From Paramacrobiotus richtersi (lineage: Eukaryota > Tardigrada > Eutardigrada > Parachela > Macrobiotidae), in assembly GCA_034698045.1 (NCBI GenBank), contig JAQGAU010000791.1, positions 1 through 23,865 of the forward strand: a stretch of 23,865 bases of DNA, in the 5' to 3' direction. Every line of letters starts with the position of its first letter. Within the stretch, counting starts at the first letter, position 1. The translations under genes were made by a program, and so were the position numbers. The notes beneath the pieces are model-generated. The model had not been told where the DNA came from. It worked only from the letters and a program-made list of their open reading frames with translations, and did not search any database. This document shows, piece by piece, positions 9,991 to 19,009 of this stretch.

Positions 9991-10119
9991 GGATTGTTGG
10001 TCTGATTATGCTGATTATTCGAATTTCAATTATTCCGCCTTGTGACGGCCGCCCCGTACTGGTTGGCCACAGCCAAATAATCAGAATAATCAGCCACGCC
10101 CCATAATCCAAACAATCCA
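9991..10119. repeat. 129-nt foldback sequence, possible MITE
   Basis: The ends are exact inverted repeats (GGATTGTT at 9991-9998, AACAATCC at 10112-10119). Nested inside is an 11-bp inverted repeat, GCTGATTATTC at 10010-10020 with GAATAATCAGC at 10084-10094, and the interval between shows further partial matching. The centre is GC-rich (GACGGCCGCC). The symmetry suggests a small non-autonomous element, but I see no clear target-site duplication. Confidence 0.5.
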
Positions 10120-10374
10120 TACTACCTCCCGACTTAGTATTCGATTATGATCAGAACTGCTTTCTACGCTGAGAACAGCATGGAACCCACAGTTTTCCAC
10201 AAGTTTCACATTTCTTGAAGTGCCCAACACATTTTCGATTTCAAGTGATTTTTCTGATTGGTTGGCAAAGTTCGGCCCACTTTTTCAACAATCAACATAA
10301 TCCTTTTCAGAAGAATCTTATGGTGAAGCTAGCTACTGTTTGACGAGGTTTTATTCCTACTAGCATTTATTTTA

Positions 10375-10810
10375 CTAGCTTTCAACTACATCGGCGCCCA
10401 GCATTTCATCTCCTTGCCCTTCGGAATCCGTGTTGCTGTCGGTTCCTTGCCCATAGTCATCTGCGTCGCTGTCAATCCCTAGAGCAACAAAACGAAAATT
10501 GAAATCCATGTTTAAGTAGCAACATCCGGAAGTACCACATATCTCTTACAAACGTGGCTTTACCGGTGTCACTGGCATGTAGTTCGTCGTCAGATTCCAT
10601 AGATTTCATGCTCCAGTCCTTCGTGTTCGGAGAATCGAAAAGTCTCGTTGGACTTCTACACTATGAAAACCGTAAGCCGGATTGCCGTCCAAATCCAGAA
10701 CGCACTGCTCCTTGAACTGGTACAGGGGCGCCAACTCCGACTTGCATGTATCTGTAAATACGTTGTTAACAAGGGACAGCTTTTCAAGTTCGGACACGCG
10801 TAAAGGCGCT
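10375..10810 (-). pseudogene. Spliced frame with acidic C-terminal tail, unknown family
   Basis: On the minus strand a frame from about 10810 reads SELEKLSLVNNVFTDTCKSE and continues LAPLYQFKEQCVLDLDGNPA, then runs out at 10606. A neighbouring frame from about 10640 reads LFDSPNTKDWSMKSMESDDE to a GTAAAG donor after 10564. An 85-nt intron (10563-10479) ends TTTTGTTGCTCTAG, and the last exon (10478-10375) reads IDSDADDYGQGTDSNTDSEG and ends at TAG. Phase matches across the intron, and both sides are acidic, so the splice is believable. The two upstream frames do not join without a frame change near 10640, so the locus may be broken. It directly follows a Gypsy RNase H on the same strand. I do not recognise the protein. 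Confidence 0.38.
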
Positions 10811-11250
10811 CTGGTCTGTTATCACTTCAAACTCTCGTTGGGATCTCCGATATACGTACAACATTTTTTAAGATCCCAGACTACAGGAACAAGTTCTTGC
10901 TCGGTAGCGCTGTAGTTCCGCTCGGCTTTGGCAAGGGCTTGGCAGACGAATGCGATGACTTTTCTTTGCGCTGTTTGGTTTAATCTGGTGAAGGACTGCT
11001 CCGAGTCCAACTCCACTGGCGTCTGTTTCCACGTTGTAAAAAAAGTTAGGGTCGAAGTGAGCCAGAACTGCTTGAGACCTTAGGGATTTTTTTTTGATGA
11101 GCTCAAAGGCTAGGTCATCTTTATCTGTCCACAGGAACGGTGTGTCGCTATTTGTCAGTTGACGCAGCACTTCAATTTTCGTGGCAAGATCTGCACTGAA
11201 GCGGTGACAGTAGCCAGCGGCACCGAGGACTGGCCTCACCTGTTTCATAT
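10805..11250 (-). pseudogene. pol: Ty3/Gypsy RT thumb and RNase H, frameshifted
   Basis: Read on the minus strand from 11248: VLGAAGYCHRFSADLATKI matches the 'FLGxxxYYRRFIxxFA' connection. TPFLWTDKDDLAFELIKKK matches 'TPFxWTxExxxAFxxLK', and HFDPNFFYNVETDASGVGLG matches the RNase H start 'xDPxxPxxLxTDASxxGxGAVL', with the first catalytic Asp present. The frame then shifts, and IAFVCQALAKAERNYSATEQ with ELVPVVWDLKK matches 'IAFxSxxLxxAExNYSxxExELLAVVWAxKxxRxYL'. FEVITDQSAFTRV follows in a third frame near 10825. The motif order is complete and the frameshifts make it inactive. Integrase does not follow; the next sequence is the acidic-tailed frame described separately. Confidence 0.9.
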
Positions 11251-12045
11251 TTTGCGGCTTGAAATCCGATTTGTTTCACGTTTCGACCAATGACATCCGT
11301 ATTGCCCACATGGCTAAATAATTCGATTTGTTACACGAGCGGCTGATAACTAACACACCAGATTACAAGGTTTCCCATAAGATGCTAACTTGTTTAGTTG
11401 CCAGGATAGACGACACATATCTTACTCTTTTTTTGAGGCGCAAAAGCAACATGTTTTCTTTGCAAATAGGACGTGCGTTGGTAAATTCTGTTATATGATA
11501 TCTGAGATCTGAACATATCTGATAAAGTACGGTTATCGCCGTTCTACGCCCAGTAATTTTCCAGGGATCAATCCCGTACCACGATCTTCAAGCGTATCTT
11601 GCACGTGCTGCGGTATCCGCTGTCACGCCAACTGGCTCTCGAGGGCTTGCTTTTAGTCTTAAGACGTTTCTACAGTTTTGGGTAGTCTGCCGCGCAGATA
11701 AAGCACTATTCCCTGACATCTTCTGAGTAGACACGGAAATTTGTATAAAAATCAATCAAGTGGGTAAAACCAACCTGCAAAAAATATCGCATCCACTGAT
11801 ATATGTCCATCATCATTTTTGATACAGATTTAACGTACTAGCACTGAAAATTTTGCAAACTGTGAAATCGTGGACATCAACATTTAACAGTTAACTAGTT
11901 GTGATTACCGAAAACACACCTGTGCAATAATTCAACTTGCAATGATCCTGAATGTGGACCCGTGATCGCTGTTGACGTATACGCCTTTGACGTACTTCTA
12001 CACACAGTGCTTAAACGGCCGCTGCTGCTCGGCCGATGCCAAATG
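11251..12045. other. AT-rich stretch, no gene recognised
   Basis: No motif-bearing frame was found. Because a Gypsy gag-like stretch follows on the plus strand and an RNase H on the minus strand ends at 11250, LTR remnants of either could lie here. I found no paired ends, and no primer-binding site that I could defend. Confidence 0.3.
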
Positions 12046-12049
12046 AAAC

Positions 12050-12575
12050 TTGTCTAAACCCTGTTGAACATTGGCCAACTTCCAAGGCTTCGCGCAAAGT
12101 ATGCGGCTAGAGAGAAAGCAATGCGCCATGCCTGTTAGCAGCTGCAGCTGCAGCAGCAGCAGCGCGTCCTGCAGGCGCTTTTCCAGCACTGCAGAAACTA
12201 TGGGTGCGCATGTTGTCGTTGCCGAAAAAGTTGGAGGCATTGGTACTTTCGGAAGTGCTGACGACGAAATGATTGGACACATCTCCTAGGAATGGCTACT
12301 AAGGCACTGGGTGCAATTTACTGGTTTGCTGAGGAAGCAATTGAAACAACGTCTACTGGTTACTGTAATTTTAGGCTGCTGCATAACATGCAACGTTTAT
12401 GAAGTGGTTCATACTTTCACCCTTTATCAGCCGCTCAAAGAGGAGATCAATAACGGTCACAAGTGGCGACTTGCTGTTTCATCAGTATTCATTCGTCTGA
12501 GCTTGCGGCAAATGCGTAACTACGGGCTAAAGAACTAAATTGGTACAGGCGTTGTTGGCATATGAGGCGGTCAAG
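12050..12575 (+). pseudogene. gag: Probable Ty3/Gypsy gag relic
   Basis: A Gln-rich start (LQLQQQQRVLQALFQ in one plus frame at about 12135-12190) is followed in another frame by AHVVVAEKVGGIGTFGSADDE, recalling Gypsy gags that begin 'QQQQQxxLxALLxR...IPxFxxFDxxxE'. Further down, WRLAVSSVFIRLSLRQMRNYG (about 12464-12525) fits the later gag pattern 'xRxxxxGExVxEFIxxLRxLAxxCxYG' with the usual spacing of roughly 100 residues. Stops and frame changes make it inactive. No single motif is decisive, so this is a composite judgement. The CTG/CAG run could also be a host polyglutamine-like stretch. Confidence 0.35.
12138..12175 (+). repeat. CTGCAG/CAG-rich short repeat
   Basis: Imperfect GCAGCTGCAGCTGCAGCAGCAGCAGC run. 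In the plus frames it gives Gln, Ser/Cys or Ala-rich stretches. It probably belongs to the Gln-rich start of the gag-like relic. Confidence 0.75.
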
Positions 12576-12589
12576 TGGCCGTTACTGTA

Positions 12590-12792
12590 CCAATCAGCTG
12601 GATTTGTCTAGCCTTCGAATGCGTCTGCTTCATATAAATAGAAAGCCATAAAATTTGAACTTTAGTGCCGCTTAGATTGCTTTCGAAAATGCAATATGTT
12701 CTAATGGGTTCAGTTGTTTCTAACGGTTTATAACCAAGATGTACAACCAATGTGCTTCGAAAGCAAATAAGACTGCGCAGTCAAGAAGTTGT
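12590..12792. other. Spacer with an 11-bp inverted repeat
   Basis: TTGCTTTCGAA near 12677 is matched by TTCGAAAGCAA near 12758, about 70 nt apart. No coding motif was seen. Confidence 0.5.
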
Positions 12793-13175
12793 GATATAGT
12801 TGGTTGGGGTGAGACTGCTTGCAAAGTGCCTCTTCCTCCTCCCAGTGCGCTCTCTTGATCCGAATGGTTAAAGAGCATCGTATCTTATATTTCCAAGGCC
12901 ATCCATCTATGCACCGTCCCCAGACTTCCGCGAACTATTGGCAGAAAAGGAAACCCCACCCAGTGCCACGAGGAACACGAAATAATGTTAGAATTACTGT
13001 GTGTGATTACGGCGCGCGGATCTGACCCGGAATTCCGGGAGTGCGGTGGCCCTATAGTGTGCATTGCTGCAGACAAGCTAGGTACACGTTTGGACATTTT
13101 TTTGTGAGGCAAGCAGGTCCGTGTTTCTCTGTTCTGGTGATAAACCGAAAACTGATACAACTTGTAAACCGTTAA
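12793..13175 (+). pseudogene. Chymotrypsin-family (S1) serine protease exon, decayed copy A
   Basis: In one continuous plus frame, DIVGWGETA at 12793 is the 'VxGWGxT' strand of S1 proteases. After a TGA, CHEEHEIMLELLCVITARGS corresponds to the 'C...MxCAGxxxG' stretch before the active site. EFRECGGPIVCIAADK at 13033 is the active-site block 'CxGDSGGPxVC', with the catalytic Ser codon read as Cys (TGC). In a shifted frame, ARYTFGHFFVRQAGPCFSVL matches the C-terminal 'W.L.GIxSxGxGPC' strand, ending at a TAA near 13175. S1 proteases cleave peptide bonds, mostly after secretion. The lost serine, the TGA and the frame change make this copy inactive. A related copy lies inverted at 19.0-19.3 kb. 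Confidence 0.68.
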
Positions 13176-13182
13176 GGATTAT

Positions 13183-14100
13183 TTGATGCGTCTTTATTCC
13201 GTTGTACGCTATGCAATCATCGAGAAAATTTCAAACATGAACAACAAAACAGAGAACGTGGCCCCTATGGTAGTAACTTATGAAGTTCGTGGCAATGATG
13301 CGCTAAGAGTTACGAAAACCGTACGGAGCCTTGGATACACCTTCATGTTTGATCACTCCAATCGATTTTCCCCAAAATTGGGGGGCGTGGTGCCGAAACA
13401 TCGCACGGTTCCACTGCGGTTTCTTCTTTTGCACGCATCGCCAGAAACTCGTTCAGTGTAATAGTGTTGTTAGGCAATCATTACACACTGAGTTTGGAAG
13501 CCTCCCTGTTACGATGTGGTTCATCGTGTTACTGAGCTATATGCAAAGTTCCTGAACCGACCATCAGAAGCAAGCCGCTGTCCACAATAATGAAAACAAT
13601 AATAAGCAGTAGGAAGTAGTCGACCGCTATCATCATGAATAAGGCCCAAACAACGTACGGAAATACGCACAAGATTCGAATTTCAAGACAGATATATGCA
13701 CCTTATTCGCGTTCATATTATGGGGCGCAACTGAAACGCTGGAGACAGGGTCACAATGTCTTGAACAGAATAAATTTGATATTTGTCAGATTATTCAGTA
13801 ACTGCCAATTCAATAATTTACTAGAAGAAGTAAGAAAGTTTACCAGTAATAAACACGAGTAACCTTGGAGATTCCTCTGCACATGAGTTTTCAGCCAAGA
13901 ATTGATGAAGGAAAATGAGGGTAGAGCAAATTTCAAAAAGGGCGTAGCACTTTAACGCACCACTTCCCGAACATTTTTGTACTTCTGTGGTGAGACTGTT
14001 TGAAGTATCACTCATCGTCGCAACGGATGCTTGTACGCTCGACTTGCTGCTATGGAGTATGTCTGCGCATAACTTGTGAAACGGTTGGAACACGCAACTG
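13183..14100. other. Unidentified open frames
   Basis: Plus frames at 13183-13461 and 13635-13862 and a minus frame at 13821-14093 are open, but none has a recognisable motif or convincing splice borders. Nothing else can be supported here. Confidence 0.3.
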
Positions 14101-14132
14101 ATTCAACAACTTACTGTGGTAAGTTGTTGAAT
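14101..14132. repeat. Perfect 14-bp hairpin, 4-nt loop
   Basis: ATTCAACAACTTAC (14101-14114), loop TGTG, then GTAAGTTGTTGAAT (14119-14132), with no mismatch. No T-run follows and no known RNA family is recognised. Flanking sequence does not extend the stem. Confidence 0.95.
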
Positions 14133-15130
14133 GGACAACTCATCTACTGGAACATCTCGGCCCGCCTTTGCGAGTAAACTCCGAACAGGGAACGTAAACG
14201 TCGAAGTATATCCGACGATACGGAACTTTAAACGCACACTTTACTGTCGTTTTCGCTCCATTCAAGGGCGACTAGAACGTCAGCGCCACTCAATGGTGGA
14301 CTGTTTCGGAAATTAGAAAAAATTAAACCAGGAAAGCTGCGCATTCTCCGCCTTGTGTAGTTGGTAGTTGCAACTAATCTGGCTCCAATGCGCAACAGTG
14401 CATAAACAAGGATGGCTCTTGCAGGTTGGGAATACTGGGATTAACACAGCATTAGTTATACAACGAGAACGAAATTCGGGTTTTTCTTCTGAACTGCATC
14501 GATATCTGCAATCCTCTGCACTCTGCAGGTGATTCAAAATGCGCAAGCGCACAGCACCATCCAGTTCGTCGTTCCAAGTTGACTCAGTTATGAATGGTGT
14601 GCGACTTGCATGGCACATTGGAGGACTCCATCCCGGAATCCGCAACCATCATTTTGTGGCGACACAAATGGTTTGCCTTCTGAGAGATCTCGCCTGGACT
14701 CTGGAACCAGAGCCAAAAACTGGTGATGGTAGTTTCTGGTCGCAGCAGATATGTAGATCAAAACTGGACTGCACCAGCCATTAGCATCACAACCGTCCAT
14801 TCGCTTACCTTTTGCTATAATCAGCTGCTGGGTGTAGAGGCCTCAGGCCACTCTGGCATCGCAAAGCAACAAAACTGCAAATTATGATCAGAATTAACGG
14901 TATGTCTTTGATAATCGGACGGTCAAGGTATATGAAAAATGAATTGAAAAAGTCCGGCTTTAAGAAGTTTGTCAGCGACAAATTTACAAGGCGCTCGGCA
15001 GCGGTACAAACTTTGTCTCCAAATGTCTCACAAGTTAGACGAATCCTGGCACCGTCTGTACCACAATCTCGACTTCCCGTCCCAGAAAACGGGTCAACCT
15101 GAGTGCGCTCGGGAAGGCGCGGGATTCTTT
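14133..15130. other. Unidentified open frames on both strands
   Basis: Frames at 14539-14784 (+), 14313-14645 (-), 14884-15102 (+) and 14805-15179 (-) overlap and none shows a domain I recognise. The plus frame from 14884 (MKNELKKSGFKKFVSDKFTR) is basic and protein-like but unnamed. Confidence 0.25.
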
Positions 15131-15131
15131 C

Positions 15132-15395
15132 CTTCATCCATTCATGAATCTTACGAATCTTGAAAAGTTTTTGCGCCAAACAATAATTTCTGCAAAATCT
15201 CGCGAGTTTGCTGAAGCAGAGCGACTTGTTTCTGTGAAATCAACGGAATCCACCTCATCGGTGTATGACGAATTCGCTGGTGACGTGGAAATTGGCGAAA
15301 ATCGGCCTGGACATTGGCTGTTAGCGTTCCATGTAGGAGGGCCCGTGAAAAGCATGCTAGTCGAACTGAGCGCTATCCAGCTGGACACTCCGTAG
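15132..15395 (+). repeat. Dispersed repeat (related to 6095-6205) inside an 83-codon frame
   Basis: The plus frame 15144-15395 starts MNLTNLEKFLRQTIISAKSR. Its first 30 or so codons match the minus-strand frame at 6.1-6.2 kb at most positions, as does the DNA. The rest (ending GHWLLAFHVGG, then ELSAIQLDTP and TAG) has no counterpart at 6 kb and no family I recognise. The shared block could be an exon of an unknown gene family or part of a mobile element, with the flanks differing by insertion site. Confidence 0.55.
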
Positions 15396-15589
15396 ACATT
15401 TTACTTGTGTTGCACAAGTAAATACGCATCATACATTACGCAGATCGGGCATTGAATATGATACTACAACGTCCTAGCGAAAAACTTACTGAGGCTTTGG
15501 ATCTCTATTTCGTTTCTTTGACGTGGTCGTCGACAAATTGTATCAAGATAATCCTTAGGCAGACAAAATACCTCAGATCCGCGGTTGCC

Positions 15590-15697
15590 AGTGGCTAACT
15601 GATCAAAGTACATCCGGCACCGGCATCAATTAGGACACGAACGCTTTTCTCATTGAATGTACCGGCGATATGTGGTCCTGCTATGGTTAGCGGCATT
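15590..15697 (-). pseudogene. pol: Ty3/Gypsy aspartic protease fragment (minus)
   Basis: On the minus strand, one frame reads IAGPHIAGTFNEKS and then VRVLIDAGAGCTLIS before a TAG. This matches the retropepsin start 'GxxNxxxVxxLIDTGAxxTLIS' closely. The catalytic triplet is D-A-G, where Asp-Thr/Ser-Gly is usual. A perfect 11-bp hairpin lies just upstream on this strand (15702-15730). The rest of the protease and RT were not found downstream, so this is an isolated fragment. Confidence 0.68.
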
Positions 15698-15701
15698 TCC
15701 T

Positions 15702-15730
15702 ACCGTGAGTTTACTATCGAAACTCACGGT
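15702..15730. repeat. Perfect 11-bp hairpin, 7-nt loop
   Basis: ACCGTGAGTTT, loop ACTATCG, AAACTCACGGT. It abuts the minus-strand Gypsy protease fragment. No terminator-like T-run follows on either strand. Confidence 0.95.
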
Positions 15731-16415
15731 CTCTGTTTTCCACTTCCCCATTCGATTTACTTAGGATCGTAAATATGTGGCGACCACACATGCATGGATA
15801 GTTGGTAAATGCAATTGAGGTTTAAATAGCTACTAGTGGTTAAGCGCACTTTGAGCGGCATTTTCCGATTCAGGTTTAAGTGTATCAGCGGACGCGTTAG
15901 GAACTGTTTTTGGTCGCCGGGCTGGCTTGCTTATGTGAACAAGCACGTAGAAAGACGTAAAAAACCATTCTTCGATATATTCAAACAATTCAGCACGGGA
16001 TTTCGTAGGAACCCGGGCGAAAAAGTGCATGAGGGGTAGTATTCGATTGGTGTCTGGCTGAGACTACTCACCGTGTATCCGCCTGAGAGAAAATAACCTT
16101 GGCTTGCTGAATTACAACAAGAGATCAGGCAGAAACCAGACAGACGGTCGTTGCAGATGTTGCCGACGTATCAGCGAGGTTTGGAGAAGAGGTGGTATAC
16201 ATGTTGATATCGAATCGCCAGAGCTAGTTCTGGGTTACGGTCACTGTACGAAAGAAACGAGGGTGGGAAAACACGAGGCGCAACACGTGTCGATATCTGG
16301 AAAACGCTCTAAGATACAGGCACTATGCGCAACCGGCAACGGGTTTTCTCCGCGCAGGCTTCGTGGCTGTGTTTTGTAACTTGCACACGTGATTGTCGTC
16401 GCCGTGCTGTGGAAA
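15731..16415. other. Unidentified
   Basis: A minus frame (15833-16030) carrying SRAELFEYIEEWFFTSFYV and a Pro/Arg patch could be a gag tail upstream of the minus Gypsy protease, but this is only a guess from position. A plus frame at 16104-16379 is Arg/Cys-rich and unrecognised. Confidence 0.25.
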
Positions 16416-16418
16416 TGC

Positions 16419-16553
16419 TCCGTAGCTAAGCTTAAGTATGCATTACAACGCGAAAATCATTAGTGATCGATCGCTCACACAAAAGACCAGGAGCGGTTAG
16501 ATGTGAAAGGTGTGAATATCACGCGATGATTTTAAGCTTAAGAGGGCTACGGT
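16419..16553. repeat. Imperfect inverted repeat, about 135 nt
   Basis: CCGTAGC followed by TAAGCTTAAG at 16419-16437 is matched in reverse by CTTAAGAGGGCTACGG and TTTTAAGCTTAA at 16530-16552. Further inside, AAAATCAT pairs with ATGATTTT and TCACAC with GTGTGA. The arms are interrupted by small insertions. It resembles a degenerate foldback element, and it overlaps the start of an unidentified plus frame (16463-16720). Confidence 0.5.
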
Positions 16554-16749
16554 GCCATAAAAACAAGGTGCCATTGAGACTAATCGGCTTTACGAGCGCT
16601 GATCGTTTTATCATGCAGCTTTACGCGATGACGGGTAGCCTAAGAGGCTTACAAGAATTCTCAAACGTGGTTGGACGAGGTATTTCCAATAGGGAAAGTC
16701 GGTTCTCCCGGCATCAGTAGGGACGTTGCATAAAGTGGATCTCCACAGC

Positions 16750-17076
16750 CTACGGGACCGGATTCAATGATATTGTCAGCTTAATAGAACAAAAAAACAT
16801 GCAATATCGACCGCAAACTGTGGTTTCCAGGTTCTGGCGCTGCGTACAGGACATCACAATAAAGTGATCAGCGATCCATTGCTGAATATGCTGTAATTGG
16901 GTTCCATGGTTTTCCGCGTGTGAATCAAAGGCCTCTAGAAAATCGCGCAATGTATGAACTATAGACCGTGTCTCATATAAACAGTTCAATATTCCCGGAA
17001 TCGATGGCGCACTCCAGGATTTATCTGTCTTCCTAATTAATGTCCTCACCTGTGCAAAAGCTCTGTTTGGATTCAC
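16750..17076 (-). pseudogene. Adenain-like cysteine protease (Polinton/Maverick PRO), C-terminal part
   Basis: The minus frame ends with LETTVCGRYCMFFC, which fits the nucleophile motif '(S)xxCGxYCxxFL' of adenovirus-type (C5/Ulp1-like) proteases encoded by Polintons. About 45 residues earlier, FLEAFDSHAENHG fits the 'xExFDSxGxxP' strand, and HTLRDF just before it could hold the place of the 'GHWxxxx' His strand, with His present and Trp lost. Such proteases process capsid proteins and are a hallmark Polinton gene. The frame begins at about 17076 after GGTTGGATTCACC-like sequence and lacks a recognisable N-terminal third. It is probably inactive. No Polinton integrase, pPolB or ATPase was recognised nearby. 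Confidence 0.52.
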
Positions 17077-17159
17077 CGTTGTGATTGGTCTGCCTGTAGA
17101 TCCACCCGGTAAAGGGCAGCTAATGCACGTAAACGTCGGTAAACCACTACATTATAACG

Positions 17160-17366
17160 GATACCATGCATAAGATACAGAGTTTTACGGGGCATACGAT
17201 GACATCATTAGGCTGTTTACTCTTGACGGTTCTCACCACGGAATCTCAAACTACAAGCATTCTTGTATTTGATGTCATTAATTTTAACGCGGACGTTATT
17301 CTTGGTTGGTCAGACCTTAAAGTACTGAATTATCTGTCAGACACGAACTATGTTATCCCGGTGTGA
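17160..17366 (+). pseudogene. pol: Ty3/Gypsy aspartic protease C-terminal part (plus)
   Basis: The plus frame reads IQSFTGHTMTSLGCLLLTVL, then TSILVFDVINFNADVILGWS, then DLKVLNYLSDTNYVI. This is the second half of a retropepsin: the 'dGsxixxxGxxxlxv' strand, a 'FxVxxxxxxDVILGxDfL' flap-distal core with the conserved ILG, and the closing strand. The catalytic DTG half would lie upstream, and I could not recognise it in 17080-17160. It stops at TGA and RT does not follow. The orientation is opposite to the protease at 15.6 kb, so the two come from separate insertions or a rearranged one. Confidence 0.65.
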
Positions 17367-19005
17367 TAACAAGACGTTTAGATGTGTGTGATGTACGGTG
17401 AATATGTACGAGAACGAGAACTGTAACACTTTTAAGACTTTAATACATAAGAGAACGAGCATCGGCGATTCGTCCACCAGGCAATTTAGAGCACAAACTT
17501 AGGAGTTTATCACGAAGAAAGTTGGAAAGCGATGAGACATTACACGAGTACCGAGTACTATACGGATGTCCAAAAAAGTTTTGACGTTCAAGAGGAGTTA
17601 GGAAAAGTATACACCGATCCAGAAAAAGCAGATCGGCTGACTGCGGGTCTCTCTGACAGCTGCGACGGCTCTCTGGATACAACGTCACTGCGTTCTTATA
17701 GACCTGGGCAAATTCTGTTAAACGCGAATGCAAAATCGAGCACACTATCAGCACACCGATAGAATCCATCGAACATTACGCCAAAATATCTAAATAACAC
17801 TGATACCAGGAGACCGCGCACATCAACAGCGCTTTGGTGTCAAACTGAAGATATACGTTACAGGTCCTCTCAAGGGTTATGCGAAAACAGGTCACCTGAT
17901 TCGCTTCTGACTTTTTCGTGTACGAGAGACAGTGTGCGTGAGAGCATACAAGAGTAGGAGGGCACGCTGCTTTTCCCTGCCGGGAAGAATTAATTTCCAC
18001 ATCGCGATACTGGACAAAAGGGGCGTGTGTTGTATCATTTGTATGGTTGAAGAAAACTTGTTACACACAATATAGCGAAAATTCTGAGTAGTTTTGTTAT
18101 ACTTTTTGTGATGTCTGGAAACAGTAAAATTTTTGAAGATTTTTTATTTGTTGCGCGTCCAGTGCATGCCTGGAGTCAGCGGATTGATCAGAGAAAGGGA
18201 ATGCAGTTCGCAGGCTAGGCGGCGCTGTTATAAATAACTAACGCAAATACCAACAGAAATGCTCTGTTAGGCCTTTCATTTTTCCAATTTCTTCCGATGG
18301 TGGCTCTTGCTCGATACTATTCGATTCCTTTACGAAACAAACTGAATTTTTTTAATGCAGTATGTGCAGTCTGTCTCTGCATCAGACTGGCCGGGTTGTG
18401 TCCATTAGCGGCACGGTAAAGAGCACGTATCTCAAACTGCAGGGATGCTACTGTATGTGCTGATGGGTCAGCTTTGGCAATGTGAATATGCACAACCAAA
18501 TAGTTCCCTTGCCCTCGTTTATCTATACTGCGACGCTAAGTACTCCCAATTCGAACAGCACCTGGACAGGTCAACCTTGATTGGATTCTGTGCGCCTCGG
18601 TTGATTGCATAGTACTGACGTATCTGAGCCAACGGAGCCCCGTTGGACAGGAATCACGTGAAATAGACGTCGTCGTCCAAATTATGTGTACTGCATATAG
18701 AAAAATGCTACGGTTGCACATATTCCTATCACCGACTGCATCCATATTAGCAGAAACATAGAGGGTACCCATATCATACCTTATGACAAGGGGTACTGAT
18801 TTCACCACTTCAAACACTGGTCACTCTTGTATAAGTTTATGTGGGTACTCTTAACAATTCAAAGATAAGTAACCAAATTAGCACGGCATAAAACAGAACA
18901 AATAGTGGTAGAGGTTGGCGCTCGCCTACTACAGCGGTGCATGACGATTCATGCTTGCGTTTCTTAAATTCCGACCTATTGCTGTTAGTCCTTAACGGTT
19001 CTCAA
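17367..19005. other. No supported gene, a few protein-like frames
   Basis: Plus frame 17532-17762 (DVQEELGKVYTDPEKADRLT) and minus frame 18519-18653 (APLAQIRQYYAINRGAQNPI) look protein-like but match no family I know. The stretch 18000-18300 is AT-rich with no open frame of note. Confidence 0.3.
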
Positions 19006-19009
19006 GGCG

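Noticed and set aside
7081..13110. TGA used as a sense codon (in-frame TGA at 7083, 12859 and 13110)
   Set aside because: The other relics in the window also carry TAA and TAG stops and frameshifts, and the frames ending in intact genes use ordinary stops. Plain decay explains the TGAs.
13760..13936. Mirror-image plus and minus open frames (13635-13862 and 13751-13936)
   Set aside because: Neither has a motif or splice borders. Long overlapping frames of this size are expected by chance in 24 kb.
16463..16720. C2H2 zinc finger from CERCEYHAMILSLRGLRCHK
   Set aside because: It has CxxC and one His in roughly the right place but lacks the HX3-5H pair and the conserved hydrophobic spacing, and it overlaps a foldback arm.
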